Shown here piece after piece: positions 43,917-51,736 of a DNA stretch of 64,000 nucleotides. Positions within the stretch are counted from its first letter, which is position 1. Each line of letters starts with the position of its first letter. The stretch covers positions 16,298 to 80,297 of the forward strand of contig CAUQKI010000008.1 in NCBI GenBank assembly GCA_963518955.1. The letters run 5' to 3'. The stretch comes from JABCPE02 sp963518955 (GTDB taxonomy: Bacteria > Bacteroidota > Bacteroidia > Flavobacteriales > Weeksellaceae). The notes beneath the pieces are model-generated. The model had not been told where the DNA came from. It searched no databases and saw only the letters and a list, made by a program, of their open reading frames with translations. Both the position numbers and the translations under genes were made by a program.

Positions 43917-43951
43917 TACTCATGTTCTTCTATGATGTGTTTTAAACTCAT
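43916..43951 (-). CDS. Possible 11-residue leader peptide before tyrS
   Basis: ATG at 43951-43949, preceded by an A-run, opens the frame MSLKHIIEEHE and ends at TAA 43918-43916. A -7 box (TACCTTTG, 43979-43972) lies 20 bases before it. The ORF ends exactly where the hairpin starts, as in a leader-peptide attenuator. It has no tyrosine codons, so control by Tyr supply through ribosome stalling is not supported; a short ORF by chance is the alternative. Confidence 0.3.
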   Translation of the reverse strand: MSLKHIIEEHE

Positions 43952-43971
43952 TTTTTAATCTGAAAACAGCA

Positions 43972-43979
43972 CAAAGGTA
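43972..43979 (-). promoter_or_regulatory. -7 box (TACCTTTG) for the tyrS leader
   Basis: The minus strand reads TACCTTTG at 43979-43972, with no TTG at the standard -33 distance. Transcription from here would give a leader of about 140 nt before tyrS. The rest of the 43826-44080 gap holds a -7 box for luxS on the other strand (TATTTTTG, 44055-44062). Confidence 0.4.
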
Positions 43980-44080
43980 AAGAAAATATTTATTTTATTA
44001 GAAATATTGTTCAAAAGTTTTTCGGAATCAAGGCAAAATAATGAATATAAATCTTATTTTTGTTGTCTAAAATCAATTTT

Positions 44081-44557
44081 ATGGAAAGAATAGCAAGTTT
44101 TACCGTAGATCATCTGAAAATGCAGAGAGGAATTTTCGTTTCTCGTAAAGATCATGTCGGAAATGAAGTGCTTACTTCGTTTGATATCAGAATGAAAAGA
44201 CCGTACAAAGAGCCTGTTTTGGGGATTGCAGAAATACACACGATGGAGCATTTAGCGGCTACATGGCTCAGAAACAGCGACTGGAAAGACAAAGTTATCT
44301 ACTGGGGGCCAATGGGCTGTATGACAGGGAATTATCTTATTTTGGCTGGAGATTATGAGTCAAAGGACATCGTAGAGCTTATGACCAGAATGTTTAAATT
44401 CATCAGTGAGTTTGAGGGCGATATCCCTGGCGCATCTGAGGTGGAGTGCGGAAATGTCTACTGCAACAACCTTCTGATGGCAAGATACGAAGCAAAAAAA
44501 TACTTGGAAGAGGTGCTTCTTAACTTAAAAGATGAAAATCTAAACTATCCGCAGTAA
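44081..44557 (+). CDS. luxS: S-ribosylhomocysteine lyase (LuxS, AI-2 synthesis)
   Basis: This enzyme splits S-ribosylhomocysteine into homocysteine and DPD, the precursor of autoinducer-2. The metal site is formed by 'EIHTMEHLAATWLR' (His-x-x-x-His) near 50 and Cys in the third block; 'GPMGCMTGNYLILAGDY' near 74 carries the catalytic cysteine, and 'GASEVECGNVYCNNL' near 117 holds the metal cysteine. The start is the ATG at 44081 (MERIASFTVDH), giving 158 codons; a TTG seven codons earlier lies in the promoter. A TATTTTTG -7 box is at 44055-44062. No pfs (SAH nucleosidase) gene is in the window. Confidence 0.93.
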   Translation: MERIASFTVDHLKMQRGIFVSRKDHVGNEVLTSFDIRMKRPYKEPVLGIAEIHTMEHLAATWLRNSDWKDKVIYWGPMGCMTGNYLILAGDYESKDIVELMTRMFKFISEFEGDIPGASEVECGNVYCNNLLMARYEAKKYLEEVLLNLKDENLNYPQ

Positions 44558-44586
44558 TGTATTGTTTCAGAGATAGTTGTAATTTA

Positions 44587-44627
44587 AAAATGGTATTTTC
44601 TTTTATGAAAATACCATTTTGTTTTTT
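44587..44627 (+). terminator. Terminator after luxS
   Basis: AAAATGGTATTTTC (44587-44600) pairs perfectly with GAAAATACCATTTT (44607-44620) around a 6-base loop, then GTTTTTTT. It also precedes the stop of the convergent gene, so it may act on both strands. Confidence 0.75.
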
Positions 44628-45583
44628 TAAGGAGAAATAAGCTGTAAATCTATACTTTTCCAATATTTTTTGGGCAGGAGTATGGTTTTAGAGTGGATAT
44701 CAGTGTAGAAAAAGAGATACATATTATCATGATTGTTCCTCAGTGTTACGCTGTTTTCATAGCGGGAATTGGAAATGCTAAAACCTGTTCTTTTGAATTG
44801 AAAAAACGGAATAGATTCTTCTTTGGAATAATGAATGTTGTATATGGCATAGTCGCCATTTCTTTTTGGAAAAATAAAAGGATAGTTTGCTGCAGAAGCG
44901 GCAGCGCCTACAATTGACTCATTTGGGTCTGTAATGCTGATATTTAGCTTTTCTAAATATTCTTTCAGATTATCAAATTCTTTGAAAATAGTATTCGTAG
45001 AGGCGATTTTATTCAGGTTGTCATCTAGAAAAAGTGTAGAATTTTTCTCACTGATGATATAGACTCTGTTCCCTTGTTCCGTTGGATAACTTTCGATTTC
45101 CTTTGGAGCGAGGATTTTTTTCTTTATTTCAAAATCTTTTTTAGAAATGAAATCAATCGTTTTTTTACTCGTAAAACCAGTCAGATAATCTCCTTCATCT
45201 CTGACTTTGATGTATTTTTTTGGAAGTTTTATTCTGCTGTCCAAATCCAGATTATTCAGAAGAAAGCCATTTCCGTTGGAATGAGCGTACATATAATCTT
45301 TTTTATCAATGCTAATGAGATAAGTATCAATGAGATAGTCTATTTTTTCCATTTTCCCAGTCTGTTTATTTGTGATTACAGCGCCTTTGTTTCCATTTAG
45401 AACGATGAAAGGCGACTCATTATCAATCAAATAAGATACCCATTGGTAGGATGGCGGCAGGGTTTCGTTTCCGTCTTTGTCCACGATGCCGTATTGGTTA
45501 TTCCACCCAAATTCATAGTAATTCTGCTGTGCATTTGCGGTCAATGCAAATAGCGAAAGAATAAGAAATAAAAAAGATTTCAT
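44627..45583 (-). CDS. Secreted WG-repeat-like protein
   Basis: This 318-residue protein has a signal peptide (MKSFLFLILSLFALTANAQQ, cleavage after about residue 18) and an N-terminal pattern 'EFGWNNQYGIVDKDGNETLP' that fits the WG-repeat group (Trp-Gly or Tyr-Gly, then Val-Asp-x-x-Gly). Later parts have similar beta-strand spacing ('NGNKGAVITNKQTG', 'NGDYAIYNIHYSKEESIPFF') but weaker motifs. It is expected in the periplasm or outside the cell. Function unknown. It is convergent with luxS and divergent from hisS. Confidence 0.7.
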   Translation of the reverse strand: MKSFLFLILSLFALTANAQQNYYEFGWNNQYGIVDKDGNETLPPSYQWVSYLIDNESPFIVLNGNKGAVITNKQTGKMEKIDYLIDTYLISIDKKDYMYAHSNGNGFLLNNLDLDSRIKLPKKYIKVRDEGDYLTGFTSKKTIDFISKKDFEIKKKILAPKEIESYPTEQGNRVYIISEKNSTLFLDDNLNKIASTNTIFKEFDNLKEYLEKLNISITDPNESIVGAAASAANYPFIFPKRNGDYAIYNIHYSKEESIPFFQFKRTGFSISNSRYENSVTLRNNHDNMYLFFYTDIHSKTILLPKKYWKSIDLQLISP

Positions 45584-45647
45584 AATGAAGAGAATTTTAT
45601 AAAGGCAAATTTATTAAATAAATCCGATTTATAAGGTTTATTTTTTT

Positions 45648-45655
45648 TACTTTTG
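45648..45655 (+). promoter_or_regulatory. -7-like box (TACTTTTG) for hisS
   Basis: TACTTTTG lies 25 bases before the hisS start. The -33 region has no TTG. Confidence 0.35.
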
Positions 45656-45680
45656 TCTTTTTATTAAAATAGAAATTATT

Positions 45681-47396
45681 ATGTCATCAGCGCCAAGTTT
45701 AGCAAAAGGAACTCGGGATTTTACGGCACAGGAAATTTACAATAGAAGATACATCATCGGTGTTTTGCAGCAGAATTTTGAGCTGTTTGGTTTTCAGCCT
45801 TTGGAGACGCCGAGTTTTGAGAATCTTTCTACACTTACTGGGAAATACGGAGAAGAGGGAGATAGATTGATTTTTAAGATTTTAGAGTCAGGTGATTATA
45901 GTCAAGTCGTTAAAAATCAGATAGAAAAAGAAATAGACTTAATTGATCAAATAGAAAAAGAAATAGACTTAATTGATCAAATAGAAAAATCGAATGAATA
46001 TATAGATGACTTTATTGATTGTATTCATCGTCAGCATTCAAAAGGAAATAAGTTTGATATATCTTGTCTTAATAATGAACAGTATAGTGAAAAAGTTTGC
46101 TTTTCTCCTTCTAAAGAATTTTTAAATTTATTGTTGATAGATGAAAAAGATATTCAGAAAGCAGTAGATTTTTATACTGAATATTTAGACTCTTATGAAG
46201 GAAAAAGGAATAAGGTATTAGAAAATTTTATTAAAAACAACATAAAGAAGGAGCTGTATTATCCTTATTTAGTTAAAAAATTAATTAAAGAGAAATTAGA
46301 ACCAAAAAAACTAACTCCACAAATTTCTGACAAGGCGCTTCGATATGATTTGACCGTGCCATTTGCGAGATTTGTAGCTATTAACCACGGAAAACTTTCA
46401 TTCCCATTTAAGAGGTATCAGATTCAGCCCGTTTGGAGAGCAGACCGCCCGCAGAAAGGGAGATTTAGAGAGTTTTACCAATGTGATGCGGATGTGGTAG
46501 GTTCGGAAAGTCTATGGCAGGAAGTGGAGCTGGTGCAGTTGTATCTGAAGAGTTTTGGAGAGCTGGGAATTCCTGTGAAAATCTGCATCAATAACCGAAA
46601 AATCCTCTCTGGTCTGGCGGAATATGCGGATATATCGGAGCAGTTGATAGACTTTACGGTTGCTTTGGATAAATTGGATAAAATAGGGAAAGATGGCGTA
46701 ATCAAGGAAATGCTGGAAAAAGGAATTTCACAAGAAGCCGTAGAAAAGCTGAACTTCCTATTTGAGGGGCTTTCCACGAAGGATACACTTGTCCTGCTGA
46801 AAGAAAAATTTGAAGGAATAGAAGTTGGCGAAAAGGGAATAGAAGAGCTGGAATTTGTATTAAATAAAGCGCTGGAACTGGGTGTAAATGAGGAAGTTTT
46901 GGTTTTTGATATTACTCTTGCCCGCGGTTTGGACTACTACACAGGAGCTATTTTTGAAGTAAAGGCTCAGGGCGTTCAGATGGGGTCTATCGGTGGCGGT
47001 GGAAGGTATGACAATCTTACGGAGGTTTTCGGTGTGAAGGGAATTTCGGGGATTGGGATTTCATTCGGATTGGATAGAATTTACCTTGTTATGGAGGAAT
47101 TGGGGCTTTTTGCTGACAATAAAACGCCTAAAATAGAATACCTTTTTGCGAATTATGGCGATGAGGAGGCAACTGAGGCGATGAAAGTAATCCAAAAACT
47201 AAGAGCTAAAGGAGTTTCAGTAGAGCTGTACCCAGAAAATGCCAAACTGAAAAAACAATTTACCTACGCCGAGAAGAAAGAAATTCCAGAGATTGTTTTT
47301 TACGGAGGGGATGAGATTAAAAACCAGCAGGTTACCGTGAAAAACTTGGACAGCGGAGAGCAGAAAACAATAGGTTTGGAGGAGTTTTTGAGATAA
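45681..47396 (+). CDS. hisS: Histidyl-tRNA synthetase with a large AT-rich insertion
   Basis: The flanks are a normal class II HisRS: 'GTRDFTAQEIYNRRYII' near 10, 'TLTGKYGEEGDRLIFKIL' near 51 (motif 1 side), 'ALRYDLTVPFARFVAI' near 219 (start of motif 2), 'FGIPVKICINNRKIL' type region, 'ITLARGLDYYTGAIFEV' (His-binding) and 'GIGISFGLDRIY' (motif 3). A segment of about 130 residues (75-208, bases 45903-46304) splits the usual short loop, raising the length to 571 from the normal 450-460. It is charged and Ile/Lys/Asn-rich and starts with a 10-residue repeat, QIEKEIDLID. The reading frame is kept, so the enzyme is probably active. The insertion has no intein motifs. Confidence 0.93.
   Translation: MSSAPSLAKGTRDFTAQEIYNRRYIIGVLQQNFELFGFQPLETPSFENLSTLTGKYGEEGDRLIFKILESGDYSQVVKNQIEKEIDLIDQIEKEIDLIDQIEKSNEYIDDFIDCIHRQHSKGNKFDISCLNNEQYSEKVCFSPSKEFLNLLLIDEKDIQKAVDFYTEYLDSYEGKRNKVLENFIKNNIKKELYYPYLVKKLIKEKLEPKKLTPQISDKALRYDLTVPFARFVAINHGKLSFPFKRYQIQPVWRADRPQKGRFREFYQCDADVVGSESLWQEVELVQLYLKSFGELGIPVKICINNRKILSGLAEYADISEQLIDFTVALDKLDKIGKDGVIKEMLEKGISQEAVEKLNFLFEGLSTKDTLVLLKEKFEGIEVGEKGIEELEFVLNKALELGVNEEVLVFDITLARGLDYYTGAIFEVKAQGVQMGSIGGGGRYDNLTEVFGVKGISGIGISFGLDRIYLVMEELGLFADNKTPKIEYLFANYGDEEATEAMKVIQKLRAKGVSVELYPENAKLKKQFTYAEKKEIPEIVFYGGDEIKNQQVTVKNLDSGEQKTIGLEEFLR
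45921..45989 (+). repeat. 30-bp tandem repeat inside hisS (2.3 copies)
   Basis: Two identical 30-base units (45921-45950 and 45951-45980) are followed by the first nine bases of a third. The period equals ten codons and encodes the repeated decapeptide IEKEIDLIDQ, so copy-number change keeps the frame. It lies at the left end of the HisRS insertion. Confidence 0.9.
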
Positions 47397-47443
47397 AAAA
47401 TAAAGTTTAATAAAGATAAAGACAAATAACAAAATAAATAATT

Positions 47444-49870
47444 ATGTCTAATTACATAGAAACAGAACAGGTTTCATTTCAGGATTTTAGAAAGCAAGTT
47501 TTAGATGATTATCGTTTGGGAAGAATTTCCCGTGAGGCAAGTTATTTAACAAGAAAAGAGGTTCTTACAGGAAAGGCAAAATTTGGGATTGTAGGAGATG
47601 GGAAGGAGCTTCCGCAGTTAGCAATGGCAAAGGTTTTCCGTGAGGGAGACTGGCGATCAGGATATTACCGCGACCAGACTTTTGCGATGGCAGTGGGGGT
47701 TTTGAGTGTGGATGCATTTTTTGCCCAGCTCTATGCAGATACTGATGTGGAGCGCGAACCCGCTTCGGCAGGGAGACAGATGCCGTGCCATTTTGCGACT
47801 CGTTCTTTGAATGAAGACGGAAGCTGGAAAGATTTGACACAGATTAAAAATATTTCATCCGATATATCGCCTACAGCAGGGCAGATGCCGAGACTTCTCG
47901 GGCTGGCTCTGGCGTCTAATGTTTATAAAGAAGTAAAATTCCAAGGCTCTGAAAAATTCTCCCATAATGGGCAGGAAGTGGCTTTTGGGACAATCGGAGA
48001 TGCATCTACGGCAGAAGGGCATTTTTGGGAAACTATCAATGCGGCGTGTGCTTTGCAGGTGCCGATGATTATGTCTATTTGGGATGACGGCTATGGAATT
48101 TCTGTTCCTACGCACAACCAAAGAGCAAAGGAAGATTTATCTGAAATTTTGGCTGGTTTCCAAAGAAAAGAAGGTGACAAGCAAGGGTGTGAGGTTATCC
48201 AAGTAAGAGCGTGGGATTATCCGATGCTTTTGGAGGCTTATGCTCGTGCAGAGCAGCTCGCAAGGGAGGAAAGCATACCTGTGATTTTGCACATTATAGA
48301 GGTTACACAGCCGCAGGGACACTCTACATCTGGGTCTCATGAGAGATATAAGGATGAGGAGAGGATGAACTTTGAGACAGAGTTTGATTGTCTTAATAAA
48401 TTTAGAGAATGGATTTTAAATTATTCTATCCAAATAGATGGCGAAGAGCAGACACTTTCTTCTGTGGAAGAGCTGGATGAGATAGAAAAAGAAGCGAAAG
48501 CCTTTGTGAGAGAGCAGCAGAAGAAGGCTTGGGCGGAATATAGAGCCTCAATAGACCATATCCAAAATCAAGTTTTACCATTGGTAAAACAGTTTGAAAA
48601 TCAGCCAGAAGTTGCTGCATTGTTGGAGAAGTTCTCGGCACTGGTTACAGTGGGCAAAAAGGATATTTTTGCATTGGTAAGAAAAGTGCTTTGGGCTACG
48701 AGAGAGCAAAATACCAGCGATAGACAAAATCTAGTGCAGGTTTATGAAAGAATTTCAGAGAAAGAGGCTGATAATTATTCATCTCATTTGTATAGCGAAT
48801 CAGAGTGGAAAGCTGTAAATATTCCAGAAATAAAACCAGTTTTCAGCGAAGATTCTCAGATTTTGGATGGAAGAGTAGTTATCCGTAATAATTTTGACAA
48901 GATTTTTGAGAAATATCCAGAAACATTAATCTTTGGTGAAGATACAGGAAGCATCGGTGATGTGAACCAAGGACTTGAAGGAATGCAGGAAAAATACGGT
49001 GAAACCAGAATTGCAGATACAGGAATCCGTGAAGCGACTATTTTAGGGCAGGGGATTGGTTTGGCAATGAGAGGTTTAAGACCGATAGCAGAAATCCAAT
49101 ATTTGGATTATGTTTTATATTGTCTGCAAGGGATGAGCGATGATTTGGCAACTTTACAATACAGAACCAAAGGCGGTCAAAAAGCTCCTGTTATCGTGAG
49201 AACCCGAGGACACCGTTTGGAAGGCGTATGGCATTCGGGCTCGCCTATGGCAGGGATTCTGAACTTGGTAAGAGGAATGATGGTTTTAGTACCGAGAAAC
49301 CTTACCCAAGCGGCAGGATTCTATAATACAATGCTGAAGTCTGATGACACGGCTCTTATCATAGAACCGCTGAACGGATACCGATTGAAAGAAAAACAAC
49401 CAGACAACATCGGTGAATTTACCGTGCCTATCGGAAAGGTGGAAATCACCAGAGCAGGGAAGGACATCACGCTGGTTACCTACGGTTCTACTTGGAAAAT
49501 CGTAACGGAAGCTGTGGAAGAATTAGCAAAACTGGGTATAGATGCTGAGGTGATAGATGTTCAGTCACTATTGCCGTTTGACTTGCCAGAGGAAATCAGC
49601 GAAAGCGTGAAGAAAACCAATCGCCTGGCAGTAATAGATGAAGATGTAGAGGGCGGAGCTTCGGCGTATATCATGCAGCAGATTTTAGAGAAACAAGGGG
49701 CGTTTAGATACTTAGACAGCAAACCGCTGACCATAGCTGCTAAAAACCACCGACCAGCTTACGCATCGGATGGGGACTATTTCTCTAAGCCGTCTGTGGA
49801 AGACATCGTAGAAAAAGTATATGACCTTTTCCACGAAAGCAATCCAGCGAAATTCCCTAAAATATTATAA
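47444..49870 (+). CDS. Fused E1 alpha/beta subunit of a branched-chain 2-oxoacid dehydrogenase
   Basis: This 808-residue protein joins an alpha domain (residues 1 to about 400) to a beta domain (about 470-808). The thiamine diphosphate motif of the alpha part is 'GTIGDASTAEGHFWETINAA' near 177-196 (GDG-like, here GDA). The beta part contains 'TLIFGEDTGSIGDVNQGLEG', 'RIADTGIREATILGQGIG' and 'DYVLYCLQGMSDDLAT'. Fusion of alpha and beta is common in Bacteroidota and is often annotated as 2-oxoisovalerate dehydrogenase. The E2 partner is not here, unless the odhB gene at 56958 is shared. Substrate: branched-chain 2-oxoacids by family. Confidence 0.88.
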   Translation: MSNYIETEQVSFQDFRKQVLDDYRLGRISREASYLTRKEVLTGKAKFGIVGDGKELPQLAMAKVFREGDWRSGYYRDQTFAMAVGVLSVDAFFAQLYADTDVEREPASAGRQMPCHFATRSLNEDGSWKDLTQIKNISSDISPTAGQMPRLLGLALASNVYKEVKFQGSEKFSHNGQEVAFGTIGDASTAEGHFWETINAACALQVPMIMSIWDDGYGISVPTHNQRAKEDLSEILAGFQRKEGDKQGCEVIQVRAWDYPMLLEAYARAEQLAREESIPVILHIIEVTQPQGHSTSGSHERYKDEERMNFETEFDCLNKFREWILNYSIQIDGEEQTLSSVEELDEIEKEAKAFVREQQKKAWAEYRASIDHIQNQVLPLVKQFENQPEVAALLEKFSALVTVGKKDIFALVRKVLWATREQNTSDRQNLVQVYERISEKEADNYSSHLYSESEWKAVNIPEIKPVFSEDSQILDGRVVIRNNFDKIFEKYPETLIFGEDTGSIGDVNQGLEGMQEKYGETRIADTGIREATILGQGIGLAMRGLRPIAEIQYLDYVLYCLQGMSDDLATLQYRTKGGQKAPVIVRTRGHRLEGVWHSGSPMAGILNLVRGMMVLVPRNLTQAAGFYNTMLKSDDTALIIEPLNGYRLKEKQPDNIGEFTVPIGKVEITRAGKDITLVTYGSTWKIVTEAVEELAKLGIDAEVIDVQSLLPFDLPEEISESVKKTNRLAVIDEDVEGGASAYIMQQILEKQGAFRYLDSKPLTIAAKNHRPAYASDGDYFSKPSVEDIVEKVYDLFHESNPAKFPKIL

Positions 49871-49885
49871 AATTAAAGCAAAATG

Positions 49886-49911
49886 AAAACCTCCTTTTTA
49901 AGGCAGGTTTT
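49886..49911 (+). terminator. Terminator after the E1 alpha/beta gene
   Basis: AAAACCTCCTT pairs with AAGGCAGGTTTT, leaving one bulged base, around a 3-base loop, then a T-run. It begins 16 bases after the stop codon. Confidence 0.65.
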
Positions 49912-49942
49912 TTTTATTTTCATTCTATTCCCAAAAAATTCA

Positions 49943-50352
49943 TTACTTGGTATTAAACCATCTTATTTTGTCACTTGCCCATTCTGGCATTTTCTTCCAG
50001 CCCTCTGGCGGGGCTTCTTTTATGCTGTCTGGAACAGGATATTCTGGTAATATCCTTGATATGTCTTCTTCTCCTTCTACATATCGTAGTAAGAATTTTT
50101 TATTAAGTAATTCTTTTTTATCTCTTCCAGAAGTTGTATTACTATAATAAAATTTATTCCCAATTTTGAATTTATAGTAAATAGAAGCGCCTCCTTTATG
50201 TGGACTATATTTATATATATATCCTATCGTATACTTTCCTTTTTCCCTCAACTTTGGTTCATTTATAAATAAATCATTTATAAACGCTCCTACAACTAAT
50301 ACCCCAAACCCTATTAGGATATATTTGCTTATTTTATTTTGTTATTATCCAT
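49943..50352 (-). pseudogene. Small membrane protein gene, frameshifted by a 5-bp tandem duplication
   Basis: A 102-codon frame is open at 49943-50251 but starts only at a TTG. Upstream, the same frame continues with 'SKYILIGFGVLVVGAFINDL', a clear membrane segment, then meets a stop. The start ATG (50352-50350) with MDNNKI is in another frame and stops after seven codons. The break is at 50331-50340, a duplicated ATTTT on the plus strand. With one copy, the frame would run from the ATG through to 49943 as a 134-residue bitopic protein. I do not recognise the family. The gene may be a recent pseudogene or a phase-variable gene in the off state; the short TTG form is a third option. Confidence 0.6.
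50331..50340 (-). repeat. 5-bp tandem duplication (ATTTT)2
   Basis: Two adjacent ATTTT units (AAAAT on the coding strand) in codons 5-8 of the small membrane gene put the start and the body in different frames. Removing one copy restores a continuous frame. Confidence 0.75.
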
Positions 50353-50376
50353 TTATTTAGGATTTAAACCAAATCT

Positions 50377-51732
50377 CTATTTTTTATTTTGAGAACTGAT
50401 TTTTAAAAATCGGACAGCAAGCAGTGTAGCAGAAATAGTAAGACCTATCCCAAAGGCTACCCACATACCATAAGCGCCCATTTCCATGGTTATGCAGAGG
50501 AAAAATCCTAATGGAAGCGTTACCACCCAGTAGGCGATGAATGTAATGACACTCGGTATTTTTACATCTTGTAATCCGCGCAGACACGCCAAAGAAACCA
50601 GCTGTAATCCATCCGAAAGCTGGAAAAGTGAAGCGAGAACCAGTAGCTGCGAAGCCAGAGCAATCACGGCTGTTTCGTGTTCCTTTGTGAAGAATGTAGG
50701 CAGGACATTTTTACCAATAGTAAAGGTCAGACAGCTTATAAGCATGAATAAGAAAACTATTTTCATGTTGTTAATTCCTATTTCCCTCACGGCTACGAAA
50801 TCTTTTTCTCCTCGTTTTTTTCCAATCATAATCGTAGAAGCCACACCAAAACCAGCACAAAGATTGAAGGTAAAGGAAGCCATACTTATGGTAACTTGGT
50901 GGGCAGCAATGTCCGTGGTACTTACCATACCGCAGATAAAGGCTGCTAAAGCAAAGGCTGTCACCTCGAAAAACAACTGCATAGCTGTAGGAAGACCTAA
51001 TTTCAGCAGAGTTTGGAACATTTCCTTTTTGAAAAGAGAAACCTTGAAACTCAGCTCGTTAATGTATCTTCTTGTGATGGAATTTCTTTTCATCACGATG
51101 TATAAGAAAATAACGGAGAAAACCCTTGCAATCAGCGTTGCATAGGCAGCTCCAGCCACGCCCATCGGTTCCAGACCGAAAAGACCTTTCATGAAAACAT
51201 AATTCAGAATTACATTGATGAGGTTTGCAGCAACAGTAGCTATCGTTACGCCGATGGTGTAGGACAGCCCTTCGGAAACCTCTCTCAGGGTCTGAAATTT
51301 CATTACGGGAATCACACTCAGCGAAATGATAGAAAGGTATAAAATAGCATCAGGGATGATTTCTTCTGGCTGTTTGGCGTAGTGTAATAGTGGCGCTATG
51401 GCTAACAGAATGAAAGTCAAAATCGTTCCGATAAGGATATTTATCACTGCTCCATGGCGAAAAACACTATTGATTCTGTCATGGTCTTTTTGAGCCTGAG
51501 CCTCAGAGACTAACGGAGGAATGGCAAATGAAAAACCAACTCCAAAAATAAAAACTGAGATAAAAACTGAGTTTGCTAATGCCGTGGAAGCCAGTGCATT
51601 GGCGCCCAGCATATTTCCCACCATCATATTGTCAAACAAATTCACCGAAACCTGCCCTAGCTGTGTAAGCATCACAGGTAGAGCAAGTTTAAAACATTCT
51701 CGGGTATATTTAAGATTAAGGGATAAAAGCAT
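50377..51732 (-). CDS. MATE family efflux transporter (NorM-like)
   Basis: This 451-residue protein has 12 membrane segments. The start 'ALPVMLTQLGQVSVNLFDNM' with the downstream 'MVGNMLGANALASTALANSV' near 37 is the MATE signature, and the second half repeats it ('LGLPTAMQLFFEVTAFALAA' near 244). 'NLCAGFGVASTIMIGKKRGE' near 292 is also typical. It exports cationic drugs in exchange for Na+ or H+; substrates are unknown. It starts 4 bases after the NtrC-like regulator ends, so the two may be co-transcribed. Confidence 0.9.
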   Translation of the reverse strand: MLLSLNLKYTRECFKLALPVMLTQLGQVSVNLFDNMMVGNMLGANALASTALANSVFISVFIFGVGFSFAIPPLVSEAQAQKDHDRINSVFRHGAVINILIGTILTFILLAIAPLLHYAKQPEEIIPDAILYLSIISLSVIPVMKFQTLREVSEGLSYTIGVTIATVAANLINVILNYVFMKGLFGLEPMGVAGAAYATLIARVFSVIFLYIVMKRNSITRRYINELSFKVSLFKKEMFQTLLKLGLPTAMQLFFEVTAFALAAFICGMVSTTDIAAHQVTISMASFTFNLCAGFGVASTIMIGKKRGEKDFVAVREIGINNMKIVFLFMLISCLTFTIGKNVLPTFFTKEHETAVIALASQLLVLASLFQLSDGLQLVSLACLRGLQDVKIPSVITFIAYWVVTLPLGFFLCITMEMGAYGMWVAFGIGLTISATLLAVRFLKISSQNKK

Positions 51733-51736
51733 AAAG

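Noticed and set aside
43826..44080. T-box riboswitch before tyrS
   Set aside because: The leader is too short, with no specifier loop or T-box sequence, and T-boxes are not expected in Bacteroidota.
45921..45989. Tandem repeat as a CRISPR array
   Set aside because: The units are directly adjacent without spacers and lie in a coding frame; no cas genes are near.
45903..46304. The HisRS insertion as an intein or a mobile element
   Set aside because: There is no splice-site Cys/Ser, no C-terminal His-Asn before the host sequence, no transposase and no terminal inverted repeats.
50537..51145. 202-codon plus-strand ORF inside the MATE gene
   Set aside because: It lies entirely antisense to a well-conserved transporter frame, its translation is Lys/Ser-rich without family motifs, and the length follows from the codon use of the real gene.
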